This document shows, one piece after another, positions 27,556-35,914 of a stretch of 64,000 nucleotides of DNA. Source of the DNA: K189A clade bacterium (GTDB lineage Bacteria; Pseudomonadota; Gammaproteobacteria; Pseudomonadales; Azotimanducaceae). The stretch spans positions 1-64,000 of the forward strand of contig CACFGV010000005.1 of the NCBI GenBank assembly GCA_902565895.1, read 5' to 3'. Made by a program: the position numbers and the translations under genes. Under the pieces are notes generated by a model, which worked only from the letters and a program-made list of their open reading frames with translations, searched no databases and was not told where the DNA came from. The stretch's first letter is position 1; every line of letters starts with the position of its first letter.

Positions 27556-27581
27556 AAAACGGGCTTCGGCCCGCTTTTTTT
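27556..27581. terminator. Bidirectional Rho-independent terminator
   Basis: A CGGGC/GCCCG stem with a TTCG tetraloop (27560-27573) is followed on the plus strand by seven T residues and on the minus strand by four. It separates the TerB-like transcript on the plus strand from the FG-GAP gene on the minus strand, whose stop is at 27592, and should serve both. Confidence 0.85.
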
Positions 27582-27591
27582 GTGTTGCAGG

Positions 27592-29022
27592 CTAAGGTAA
27601 CGGCATGCTGTCGCTGCCTTCAGTCCGTGCTGCTGTGAACGCCGGTCTGGCCTCCTTGCTGCGCACTTGCTCTAGCCAAAATACACCGTCTAGTTCGCCG
27701 CTGTTGCCGCGTGTGCTGACAAAATCGATGTCGCCGTCAGCGTCCATATCCCGCGCAATGAACTTATCGAACATGCCGCGTTTACGTCGCGAGATGTCGT
27801 GACGAATCCACTTACCCTCCGCGGACCCTGGATTCTCAAACCAACCCAGACGGCCCAGCGGATCGGTCACTTTGGCGTCTTGTTCTGCTGTCCGGGTGCC
27901 GCGACTGTAGCTGCCGGCAAGAATGTCCATGTGGCCGTCATTATTGATGTCAGCGGCGACTAATCCCGTGATGCTGTCAGGTAAGAAGGTGCCGATTTTG
28001 TGCGCCAACCAGGCGCTGTCAATTGGGCTGGGTTGTTGCAGCCAATAGAGACCGTCTTGGGAGGCGCCAATGATATCCAGCCGATTGTCCTGATTGATGT
28101 CAGCGTACGCCAGATTGAAGCCAGAAATTTGTGCGCCGACGATGCCGATGGCGTGTTCGGTAAACGCAACTTCTGGGTAGCCAACATTTTCAAACCAAGC
28201 GATACGTTGCTCTCCACGACTGCCCACCACAATGTCAGTATCGCCGTCTTGATCTAAGTCCACTGGTTCGGCGTTTTGCGGGATGCTGTAACGCCCGAGT
28301 TCATCCAGGCGCCAAGCATTAGGTGTTAACGGATCACCCTCTACACGCAATATATGGACTGGGGTTGAGCGCGCGTAATCTTCGGGTCCCGGTCGTTGCG
28401 CGCCTTTGTTTGCTGTAGTGGCCTCCACTTGGCCATCCTGATCGAAATCGGCAAAAAATACTCGCAAGTAAGAACCTTGACCTTGGGTCATGGGTAGGAT
28501 CAGCCGTTGCCAGGGTTCTAAGCGAGCCTTTGGGCCAGGGTTCTGTAGATAAATTAAGTGCGCCAATTCTGCCGCCACCAGCACATCTGGGTAGCCATCA
28601 CCGTTCACATCGGCAATGGCCACATCCTCTGGCGCCGCAACCTCAGCACCTTCAGCCAGCGTTATGTTCTGCCATTGCTGCGGGCTGCTGGACGCGAAGG
28701 CGATGCGCACATGACCCTCCAAAGGCACGACCAGTTCGTCGTCGTGACGTGCCGAGTCATAGCCGGAATCAGATTCATGAACGGATACGATGTCGATGAA
28801 CCCATCAAGATCAAGGTCAGCCATGGCCAGGCCATCACTGCCATTAAAAGGCACCTGAGCTGTGATGGGATCATCAACGAGGTGCTCGCGCCAACTGATG
28901 TATTCGCCGTTGCTGTTCTGAGCTTGAGAGAGGGTGTTATCTACTGTGAGATCTTGGGCGGTGAGATCGCCCGCCAGACATAGGTTTAGCCCCACAAGTG
29001 TGGCAAGGGTACGCAAAAACAT
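27592..29022 (-). CDS. Exported FG-GAP/VCBS repeat (integrin-like beta-propeller) protein
   Basis: A signal peptide (MFLRTLATLVGLNLCLAGDLTAQ) precedes a 450-residue domain with seven FG-GAP calcium loops of the form DxDxDGxxD: DLDLDGFID, DVNGDGYPD, DFDQDGQVE, DLDQDGDTD, DINQDNRLD, DINNDGHMD and DMDADGDID. Seven repeats match one integrin-alpha-like propeller. Such proteins are secreted or periplasmic, bind calcium and mediate protein contact or adhesion; no enzyme motif is visible. It stands alone between the TerB-like gene and DUF6356, with its own terminator. Confidence 0.82.
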   Translation of the reverse strand: MFLRTLATLVGLNLCLAGDLTAQDLTVDNTLSQAQNSNGEYISWREHLVDDPITAQVPFNGSDGLAMADLDLDGFIDIVSVHESDSGYDSARHDDELVVPLEGHVRIAFASSSPQQWQNITLAEGAEVAAPEDVAIADVNGDGYPDVLVAAELAHLIYLQNPGPKARLEPWQRLILPMTQGQGSYLRVFFADFDQDGQVEATTANKGAQRPGPEDYARSTPVHILRVEGDPLTPNAWRLDELGRYSIPQNAEPVDLDQDGDTDIVVGSRGEQRIAWFENVGYPEVAFTEHAIGIVGAQISGFNLAYADINQDNRLDIIGASQDGLYWLQQPSPIDSAWLAHKIGTFLPDSITGLVAADINNDGHMDILAGSYSRGTRTAEQDAKVTDPLGRLGWFENPGSAEGKWIRHDISRRKRGMFDKFIARDMDADGDIDFVSTRGNSGELDGVFWLEQVRSKEARPAFTAARTEGSDSMPLP

Positions 29023-29104
29023 AGGTGTAGGCCGATTTGCTGATGTTTTTAAGGAAGCAACATTAGCGCAAAGCCGCTCTGGGTGTGGCTTTGCTTTGAC
29101 CTGG

Positions 29105-29371
29105 TCAGTTGCTGGTTGGTGTAGTCGCTACGTTAAGGGACTGATCATCCAGTTTGGCGGCTCGATGAGTATGCATGTCGGTATGCAGACGATGCAGCAT
29201 GTCGGAGGCTTTGCGGGTAAAAAAGCACGGCACTAAGGCGTGAATAAGGCAAGCTGCGGCAGCCAGCGACAACCTAAGTGCAAAACGTGATGCCGCCAAA
29301 AGATGTTGAAAATAGGTTTCGTTGACCTCGGCGGGGTGTGCTAGCAGCGCGTTGTAAATCAATTTGTTCAT
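29105..29371 (-). CDS. DUF6356 family small membrane protein
   Basis: From ATG 29371 the protein has 88 residues. It contains HPAEVNETYFQHLLAASRF followed by a hydrophobic segment LSLAAAACLIHALVPCFF and a short basic tail, the layout of DUF6356 proteins (HPxxVxETYxEH...). The family has one or two membrane helices and no known function. An in-frame ATG at 29413 would add 14 residues without family match. The gene is divergent from the Lrp-type regulator, with 126 bases between starts. Confidence 0.7.
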   Translation of the reverse strand: MNKLIYNALLAHPAEVNETYFQHLLAASRFALRLSLAAAACLIHALVPCFFTRKASDMLHRLHTDMHTHRAAKLDDQSLNVATTPTSN

Positions 29372-29497
29372 GCTAAGGGGCCTCAAGCTGTGCAATGCAA
29401 TGCTGAAAAGCATAAGACGGTTGCAGGCTAAAAGGGTCCCAAAAATCGCACTAAGAGCGCATAATCACGCAATAAATTCACAATTTTTGATACATAT

Positions 29498-29953
29498 ATG
29501 CAGAAATTTGACGCAAAAGATTTGCGCATTCTACGAGCGTTGCAACGTGACAGCGGTACCGCGGTTGCGGATTTGGCGATGCAAATTGGTTTGTCGATAA
29601 ATGCGTGCTGGCGGCGGGTAAAGCGTTTGCAAGAAGAGGCTATTGACCGCCAGGTTGCCATTCTAGAGCCAGAACGGTTTGGCTTCGGGCTTACCGCCTT
29701 CGTGTCAGTGCGCACCAATGAGCACAATGAACAATGGCTACAAACTTTTTCTCGCGGCATTCATAAAATTGACGAGGTAGTCGAGTTTTATCGACTCAGC
29801 GGGCAATACGACTATCTGCTGAAAATTCTGGTCAAGGACGTGGCGGACTACGACAAGGTCTACAAGCGCATTATAAAAATCGCACCGTTGAGCGACGTTT
29901 CTTCGTCTTTTGCCATGGAGCGTATTAAGTCGACAACGGCGTTGCCTATATAA
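29498..29953 (+). CDS. Lrp/AsnC-family transcriptional regulator
   Basis: The 151-residue protein has an N-terminal helix-turn-helix (residues ~5-60; AKDLRILRALQRDSGTAVADLA, then GLSINACWRRVKRLQEE) and a C-terminal RAM ligand-binding domain (VVEFYRLSGQYDYLLKILVKD). Lrp/AsnC proteins form octamers and answer to amino acids or related small molecules. The divergent neighbour is the DUF6356 gene; the nearby acyl-CoA dehydrogenase is another possible target. No operator can be assigned. Confidence 0.92.
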   Translation: MQKFDAKDLRILRALQRDSGTAVADLAMQIGLSINACWRRVKRLQEEAIDRQVAILEPERFGFGLTAFVSVRTNEHNEQWLQTFSRGIHKIDEVVEFYRLSGQYDYLLKILVKDVADYDKVYKRIIKIAPLSDVSSSFAMERIKSTTALPI

Positions 29954-29955
29954 AG

Positions 29956-30237
29956 CTACTCTTTGTCGTAATTAATAAACTGCGGTGGTGGCGTGAACTT
30001 ACCCCATATTTCCATTTCCTCGCAGCTATTCAACTCAAGCTCTTTGCGTTGAAAGCCATCCACATGGGTGGTCGGATCCTGGCCGTTAAGAAACGCTCCG
30101 CAAGCCTTCTTTATGGCGCTGGCTGAAAGAAGCTCAGGAGACTGATCTTTTGCTTCTTCGTTGGTTCTTTGGCTGAGCGTTTCACTTATGAAATCGGCTT
30201 CGCGAAAAATTTCCAATATCAGTTCTTTAGCGTTCAT
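29956..30237 (-). CDS. Unknown small acidic protein
   Basis: I do not recognise this protein. From ATG 30237 it has 93 residues starting MNAKELILEIFREADFISETL; the frame is open to 30297, which would add 20 residues. It is hydrophilic, helix-rich in its first half and ends PPPQFINYDKE. Its stop is 2 bases from the stop of the Lrp-type gene on the opposite strand. It lies downstream of the acyl-CoA dehydrogenase on the same strand with a 110-base gap, so it may be in the same transcript. The coding call is moderate. Confidence 0.5.
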   Translation of the reverse strand: MNAKELILEIFREADFISETLSQRTNEEAKDQSPELLSASAIKKACGAFLNGQDPTTHVDGFQRKELELNSCEEMEIWGKFTPPPQFINYDKE

Positions 30238-30347
30238 GATGATTTGTTGCTGGGAAAATGTCCCAAGCAGTAAACGCATTTCGTGATCTCGTGGCAAGTC
30301 CTCGGTAAGGTAATTTGCTGCGCTGAATCCAAGACAAGTTCAGTCGT

Positions 30348-31559
30348 TCAAAGCGAAAGATCGCCTTTCTGCAGTCTTTGGGCGATGGTTTTTTTCAAAA
30401 TCTCATTAGTGCCGTCTGCCACGTTGACCACGCGCAGGGCCTGCCAGGCTTCGGTCAGGCCAAGCTCGTTAGTAAAGCCCATGGCGCCGTGGGTCTGAAT
30501 AGCACGATCCACGGCGGATAGACCCTTCTGCACTGAAAAAGCCTTGGTCATAGACAACTCTTTAACCGCAGGTTCCCCTGCATCCAGCAACATAGCCGCA
30601 TTGATGCCCATTAGATGGGCGGCATGAAGATCCATCGCAGAATCGGCAAGAGGGAAGGCGATGCCTTGGTATTCGGCTATTGGTTGGCCGAAGGCGTTGC
30701 GTATTTTGGAAAACTCCACCGCTGCTTCTAAGGCCCAGCGCCCATAGCCAACAGATCTTGCAGAGTTATAAATCCTACCTAGGGATACCCCATACAGTGC
30801 AGCGCTAAAGCCTTTGCCAATTTCACCCACCAGCTGCCAGGGCTCGACGTAAAGGTTATCAAGAGCAATTTCTGCCTCGTCTCCGCCAATGTGGCCGAAT
30901 AGTTTTATGACGCGCTGTATCTGGAAGCCTTCGCTATCTGTGGGCACCATAAAAGCGCTGATGCCTTCTTCCATCTTAGCGAACACAACACAGTAATCTG
31001 CGATTGGGGCATTTGTGGTCCATATCTTTCTACCGGATATTCGCCACCCTTGGCCATCTGGTACTGCCTTGGTTTGCAAACGACTGGCATCGGAACCGGC
31101 ATCAGGTTCGGTCAGGCCAAAGCACATGGATTTCCTGCCAGAGATGAGGTCGGGGAGAAACTCCGCCTTCGCGCGGTCGCTGACTTGTTCTAGCAATTTG
31201 CTTGGACCAAATGCCCAATGCGCCAAGGCATATAGCATGAGCCAATTTTTGGGGCCGCAGCGGTGAAATAGCGCTTCCCAAGCCACGTAGTAGGCAAGGT
31301 GACCTAGACCTGCACCGCCTAGAGCTTGGGGCACGCACATTGAGAAAAAGCCAGCCTGTGCCGATGCCATTCGGACTTCGGTAATCACGGCGATTAATTC
31401 TTTGGAGAATCGGCCGGTGTTGTCGTAGAGGCGGGTTGGATCTTCAAATAAGTCCGCCATTTTGGCATGCCGAGGCATCACCTCCTGTTCTGCGAAAGCG
31501 ATTATTCCATCGCTTGCGACTTGTACCTCCTCCGGCAGTTCAATGGCTATTGCTGTCAT
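30348..31559 (-). CDS. Acyl-CoA dehydrogenase, ACAD10/11-like
   Basis: This FAD-dependent dehydrogenase of 403 residues oxidises an acyl-CoA to the 2-enoyl-CoA and passes electrons to ETF. Typical motifs are FGLTEPDAGSDASRLQT (substrate and flavin contact), GRKIWTTNAP and the C-terminal QTHGAMGFTNELGL. Where medium-chain enzymes have YEGT with the catalytic Glu, this one reads VADGTNEI, with Asp at that position, as I recall for the ACAD10/11 branch. AAGGAG six bases before ATG supports the start. It is divergent from the GST gene and begins the catabolic block. Confidence 0.88.
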   Translation of the reverse strand: MTAIAIELPEEVQVASDGIIAFAEQEVMPRHAKMADLFEDPTRLYDNTGRFSKELIAVITEVRMASAQAGFFSMCVPQALGGAGLGHLAYYVAWEALFHRCGPKNWLMLYALAHWAFGPSKLLEQVSDRAKAEFLPDLISGRKSMCFGLTEPDAGSDASRLQTKAVPDGQGWRISGRKIWTTNAPIADYCVVFAKMEEGISAFMVPTDSEGFQIQRVIKLFGHIGGDEAEIALDNLYVEPWQLVGEIGKGFSAALYGVSLGRIYNSARSVGYGRWALEAAVEFSKIRNAFGQPIAEYQGIAFPLADSAMDLHAAHLMGINAAMLLDAGEPAVKELSMTKAFSVQKGLSAVDRAIQTHGAMGFTNELGLTEAWQALRVVNVADGTNEILKKTIAQRLQKGDLSL

Positions 31560-31913
31560 TCCCCACTCCTTCGCTCAGTTTTCTTATTCGAGAACGCTCT
31601 GATGAACAGATCCTAACTCACTACCCGCTGATCTTCTCGTGTCGCATTAGTCATAGGTTGGCTTGCAGTGGTGACTATAGCTGATGGGCATTATCTAACA
31701 ATATGATTAAGAAATGAGTTGTGGACGCATTGAGAGGCTATTCGCTGGGGATTGCTACTTATGAGTCAGGTAAGTATTGCCTGGGCCGTGCCCGCGCGCG
31801 AAATCAGTAGATGTTGTGTGTTGATGAGAAGGGACAACTGGGCGCTTTAAGGTTGTGCAAAAGCGCTGCTGAGTAATGTAGTGTCTGAAATGCACTTAGT
31901 AGTGGGAGCCGTC
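31560..31913. other. Divergent intergenic region between acyl-CoA dehydrogenase and GST, 354 bases
   Basis: Apart from the minus-strand promoter candidate listed separately, no gene or strong hairpin is visible. The right part (31840-31900) must hold the GST promoter, but no good -10/-35 pair stands out. Confidence 0.4.
31674..31701 (-). promoter_or_regulatory. Candidate sigma70 promoter of the acyl-CoA dehydrogenase gene
   Basis: Read on the minus strand, TTGTTA (31701-31696) and TATAGT (31679-31674) are separated by 16 bases. They match the consensus at 4/6 and 5/6 positions. The predicted transcript would have a leader of about 105 bases before the ATG at 31559. Confidence 0.4.
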
Positions 31914-32660
31914 ATGAAGCCGCCTATCATTTATGGATTGCCTTTTTCCCAACCCGTTCGCGCCGTGTTGTGGCTATTACTGAATAAACGGCAGCCGTTT
32001 GAATTCAGAATGGTGAATCCTGGGCATCCGGGTAAAAATGGCAGTCGACATCCTGAATTTTTAGCAAAGAATCCTGCGGGCACCATTCCCTGTCTAGAGG
32101 AGGCTGAGTCAGGTTTCTGCATTGGCGAAGCCCATGCGATCCTGACGTACTTGTGCAGATCGCGGGGCTGGAACGATCTCTATCCCGACAATGCTCAAGA
32201 GCAAGGACGTATTGATGCTTATCTGCATTTTCACCACCGCAATATCCGCGAAGCGTCGACGATGGTCGCAGCGCGGGTGCGCAAGGATCTGAATTTTTCC
32301 CCAGATATGCAGGCTAATTCTCGGCGATTGTTTTTACAGGCTGCGGCAATATTGGATTCACATTATCTACAGTCTTCTGAATTCTTACTTGGCGATAGCT
32401 TATCCATTGCGGATCTCGCGGCTTGTGTTGAGGTAGGACAACTGAGTAGCGACTACACAAATATTCTGGATCTCTCGGAGTTCCCCCGACTATCACAATG
32501 GTTGGAGCGCATGAAACAGGTGGCGGGCTATGCAGAGGTGCACTTCCCGCTGCAAGAGATTGGCGACATTAGAGACGAACCGCCAAGTATAGATACTCTG
32601 CGCAGTGCGAATGTGGGCGGATTAGAGATGTTGACCAAGGCGGTCGCGCAGTTCTCGTAG
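31914..32660 (+). CDS. Glutathione S-transferase family protein
   Basis: The protein has a thioredoxin-like N-terminal domain (PPIIYGLPFSQPVRAVLWLLL, then NPAGTIPCLEE with the cis-Pro for glutathione binding) and a helical C-terminal domain (LGDSLSIADLAACVEVGQL). The theta-like layout, with Ser in the FSQP position as probable catalytic residue, fits bacterial GSTs acting on electrophilic or dehalogenation substrates. ATG 31914 is preceded by GGGAG at five bases, so it is preferred over the upstream frame extension. Length is 248 residues. It is the first plus-strand gene of the catabolic block. Confidence 0.85.
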   Translation: MKPPIIYGLPFSQPVRAVLWLLLNKRQPFEFRMVNPGHPGKNGSRHPEFLAKNPAGTIPCLEEAESGFCIGEAHAILTYLCRSRGWNDLYPDNAQEQGRIDAYLHFHHRNIREASTMVAARVRKDLNFSPDMQANSRRLFLQAAAILDSHYLQSSEFLLGDSLSIADLAACVEVGQLSSDYTNILDLSEFPRLSQWLERMKQVAGYAEVHFPLQEIGDIRDEPPSIDTLRSANVGGLEMLTKAVAQFS

Positions 32661-32794
32661 ACCCCAGCAACTCGATTTAACGGCGGCTTACTGCCACAGA
32701 TTGTGGCATCAAAGACACGGGCCTTTTGTGATCGAATCTGCACGATAGATCGTTTTCAGGCACTATCCGCGCCTACTAAAACGCGAGGAAGAGC

Positions 32795-33814
32795 ATGAAT
32801 ACAAACCGCCAGTGGTTATTAGCGCAACGCCCTCAGGGCATGGTCGGCAAGGACAACTTTACCTATGCGGAGCAGCCAATTCCTGAACCCGGCGACGGTC
32901 AGGTCTTGGTTAGGAATTTGTATTTATCTTTTGATCCGACTCAGCGTGGCTGGATGGAAGATCGTGAAAGCTACTTGCCGCCTGTGGCCTTGGGTGAGCC
33001 GATGCGTGCGGGTTCTATCGGCCAGGTTGTCGAGTCTCATCATGCTGAATTTGCCGTGGGCGATATCGTGCAGACCACAGGCGGGTGGCAGGACTTTGTC
33101 GTTGCAGCGCCGGGCCAGGGGCCCATGGGACTGTCTAAGGTCCCAGATGGGGTGACGCCTGAAATGACGCTGTCAGTTTTGGGTATTACGGGTCTAACAG
33201 CGTATTTTGGTTTGCTGGATTTAGGTCAGCCCCAGGCGTCCGAAACCGTGTTGGTATCCGGTGCTGCTGGCGCCACAGGGTCGATTGCCGGACAAATTGC
33301 ACGCATTAGAGGTTGTCGGGTTGTGGGCATTGCAGGAGGTTCAGAAAAGTGCGCTTGGCTCAAAGATGAAGCCGGTTTTGATGACGTCATCGATTATAAA
33401 AACGAAGACGTTAACGCGCGGATCTCACAGACTTGCCCGAATAAATTAGACGTCTATTTTGACAATGTAGGCGGCGACATCTTAGAGGCCGCTTTGAATC
33501 ACCTTAACTTAAAAGCACGCATAGTGTTGTGCGGGGGCATTTCTGGCTATAACGCCACCCAGCCCATTCCAGGTCCTTCAAATCTTATGAATATCGTTGC
33601 CACGCGATCACGTATGGAGGGCTTTATTATTTTAGATTATATGGCGCGCGCGCCTGAAGCGATAAAGGAGTTATTGGGTTGGGTGGCCTCTGGAGACTTG
33701 AAATATCAAGTCGACGTACAAGAAGGGTTTGACAATATTCCTGATACCTTGCAGCGGTTGTTTACTGGAAAAAATCTTGGCAAACAATTGCTGAAGATCG
33801 CGGATCCGTCGTAG
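32795..33814 (+). CDS. NADP-dependent alkenal/one oxidoreductase (MDR family, CurA/LTB4 12-hydroxydehydrogenase type)
   Basis: The 339-residue enzyme belongs to the zinc-free MDR branch that reduces the C=C bond of alpha,beta-unsaturated ketones and aldehydes. It starts with NRQWLLAQRPQGMVGKDNF, typical of the CurA/YncB group, and has SFDPTQRGWM, SGAAGATGSIAGQIA for the dinucleotide and CGGISGYNA near the end. GAGGAAGAGC before ATG is a strong ribosome site. It follows the GST by 134 bases and precedes the lipoprotein esterase by 40. Its natural substrate is not determined. Confidence 0.87.
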   Translation: MNTNRQWLLAQRPQGMVGKDNFTYAEQPIPEPGDGQVLVRNLYLSFDPTQRGWMEDRESYLPPVALGEPMRAGSIGQVVESHHAEFAVGDIVQTTGGWQDFVVAAPGQGPMGLSKVPDGVTPEMTLSVLGITGLTAYFGLLDLGQPQASETVLVSGAAGATGSIAGQIARIRGCRVVGIAGGSEKCAWLKDEAGFDDVIDYKNEDVNARISQTCPNKLDVYFDNVGGDILEAALNHLNLKARIVLCGGISGYNATQPIPGPSNLMNIVATRSRMEGFIILDYMARAPEAIKELLGWVASGDLKYQVDVQEGFDNIPDTLQRLFTGKNLGKQLLKIADPS

Positions 33815-33853
33815 CACAACCAATCACCAGTATGGCTTGTAGGATAGACGCTT

Positions 33854-34891
33854 ATGTGGGCTGTTAGATTTCTGGGTATTGTGCTGACCCTTAGTCTGGC
33901 GGTGGCCTGTGAGTCGCCCCAGCAAGAACCGAAGGCGCACAATGATCCAAGTCGCTACAGCCTGGCGGAAGATGTGCTTTGGGCCTCACCTGGGGGTTTC
34001 GACCTGAGCATGGACGTGTATACGCCTGTGGGCGACAACGGCCCGTACCCAGTGTTGATGATATTCCACGGTGGCGGCTGGCTGATCAACGACAAATCCA
34101 TTATGGACCAAATGGCTCAATACATAGCCACTAATGGTGAGTATGTAGTTTGCAATGTCGACTACCGACTGCTTGCAGATCAGGCTAACACCGTCACCTT
34201 GGACCAAATAATAGGTGATGTAGTGGGTTCAGTGTTGTGGGTTAAGGAACGCATCAGTCAATACGGCGGCGATCCAACCCAGCTTGCAGTCACTGGCGAC
34301 AGCGCGGGTGCCCACCTTTCCGCCGCGGTTGTAAATCTGGGAAATCGGCTAAGCGCAGAACCTTATTCTGAAGAAAATCTAGCCTTCAAACCGTCGTATC
34401 TGCCTGCAGCAATGACCGCGCAACAAGCAGCTGACTCCCGTGGCGTAGAGGTACAAGCGGCATTGTTAAGTTACGGCGCATTTGATCTTTATGGTCTCGG
34501 CGAAGGCGATTTCGAGAGCTGGAAAAACCCCTTTTGGTATCTGGGGGGTGCGCTACCGCGAGGTATTTTTGGTGATGCTTATAACGCGCAAACACATCCT
34601 GGGCTATACAAGGGGGTATCGCCCCTGCACAACGTGCCGCTAAGTTCTGAGCGGTTGTTGCCACCACAGCTGCTGACCGTGGGGACGGATGACACGCTCA
34701 CTACGCCAGCTATGGTGCAGGCTTACTTGCAGAAGTTACGCGATGCGGGCCAGCGAGCGGAATACTGGGAGTACCAAGGTAAGGGCCATGCCTTTCTCGA
34801 CTCTCGCGACAGCTTTGCTGCGGATGCGCCGCCCGCGCTGGATGTCATGCTGAATTTCTTAGACAGGGTATTTTATCCTCAAACCGAGTAG
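33854..34891 (+). CDS. Alpha/beta hydrolase (HSL/esterase-like), predicted lipoprotein
   Basis: A signal sequence ending LSLAVAC (Cys19) suggests lipid attachment, although the lipobox is weak at -3. The enzyme part has the carboxylesterase oxyanion motif FHGGGWL, the nucleophile elbow TGDSAGAHL, a TDDTL acid region and GKGHAF for the catalytic His, so it should be an active esterase/lipase of the hormone-sensitive-lipase type. At 345 residues it is a normal size. Its last 13 bases overlap the end of the convergent PhyH gene. Confidence 0.85.
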   Translation: MWAVRFLGIVLTLSLAVACESPQQEPKAHNDPSRYSLAEDVLWASPGGFDLSMDVYTPVGDNGPYPVLMIFHGGGWLINDKSIMDQMAQYIATNGEYVVCNVDYRLLADQANTVTLDQIIGDVVGSVLWVKERISQYGGDPTQLAVTGDSAGAHLSAAVVNLGNRLSAEPYSEENLAFKPSYLPAAMTAQQAADSRGVEVQAALLSYGAFDLYGLGEGDFESWKNPFWYLGGALPRGIFGDAYNAQTHPGLYKGVSPLHNVPLSSERLLPPQLLTVGTDDTLTTPAMVQAYLQKLRDAGQRAEYWEYQGKGHAFLDSRDSFAADAPPALDVMLNFLDRVFYPQTE

Positions 34892-35736
34892 CGCTGCCGC
34901 CAGTAGAGGGCCGGGTGAGCATCAGGATTCACCACAATACCGTCCTCAAGCACATCAAGTGGATCGCGACCGTCGATACCGATACCAAAAGTGTGATAGC
35001 CCACTAAACGTTGCAGCTTTTGCGGCATGCTGCGTACGACCTCAGCAGGAATAGCCAACGGTTGCATTTCTTGCGGCCGCAGATAGCTTACTTGATGACT
35101 GATAAAGAAGCCCATGCGCTCTTGATCCGCGGTCACGTTGGCGCCCCCAGCGTGCCACATAGCACCGTCCCAAAACACCACGCTGCCCGAGGACATCTCG
35201 ATCTGCACTGAGTCGATGTCTTGATCCACCGGTCGGGTCCATTTGTGACTAAAGGGCACTAGATGGGTTGCGCCGTTTGCTTTTGTGAAGTCATCGAACG
35301 CAATCAATGCATTGCAGAGAAATGGCGGGTGAGGTCTGGGAATAGGCCAAAGGCCGTCATCCTGGTGGAAAAGCTGCTTTGTCTCCCCGGGTAAGGTATT
35401 AAACAGCGTGGTGACGTTGATCTGGTTGTATTTACCAATGACGCCTGCAACAACAGCGCGTAAACGCGGGTCTAGAAAAACATCGTCAGCGGCACGGGTT
35501 TTGGCGAGCAGGTTGTGCGCTCGCCAGGTACGGCCAGTTTTGGTGCCGATGGCGCGCATCTCAGTAATCGGCACTTGGCTGTTGAAAGCCTCGCGTATAT
35601 TTCCAAGCGATTTTAGGTCGAGGAAATTTTCTACCACCGCATAGCCTTGCTTGCGGATGGTGCTGACAACGGCGCCGATATCCAGGCCGTCGATTACAAG
35701 ACCAGTTTGATCTAAAGGCTCGTAAGGGTTCTGCAT
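34879..35736 (-). CDS. Phytanoyl-CoA dioxygenase (PhyH) family protein
   Basis: This is a non-haem Fe(II)/2-oxoglutarate dioxygenase. The metal triad is visible as His and Asp in FHQDDGLW and the distal His in AMWHAGG; an Arg after it in ADQERMGFF can bind 2-oxoglutarate. Length is 285 residues from ATG 35736; the frame is open to 35793. Family members hydroxylate acyl-CoA, ectoine or other small molecules, and the substrate is not predictable. The gene is convergent with the lipoprotein esterase (13-base overlap) and divergent from the acyl-CoA ligase, in line with a lipid-type substrate by context only. Confidence 0.83.
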   Translation of the reverse strand: MQNPYEPLDQTGLVIDGLDIGAVVSTIRKQGYAVVENFLDLKSLGNIREAFNSQVPITEMRAIGTKTGRTWRAHNLLAKTRAADDVFLDPRLRAVVAGVIGKYNQINVTTLFNTLPGETKQLFHQDDGLWPIPRPHPPFLCNALIAFDDFTKANGATHLVPFSHKWTRPVDQDIDSVQIEMSSGSVVFWDGAMWHAGGANVTADQERMGFFISHQVSYLRPQEMQPLAIPAEVVRSMPQKLQRLVGYHTFGIGIDGRDPLDVLEDGIVVNPDAHPALYWRQRYSV

Positions 35737-35914
35737 ATCATTTCTCGCTGTTGTTGCCTCCTCGGCGATAGCATACTTGCTAATGGGTTGCACAGCTAAA
35801 TCCGCGTCGGTAGGCCCGTCGTGAGGCTCTGAAGTGCGCCTGATGCGGCCCCAAACGCATAACCTAACGTAAGGCTAGCGGGACACGTGCTGGCGGCATA
35901 GACAGGGGATCAAA

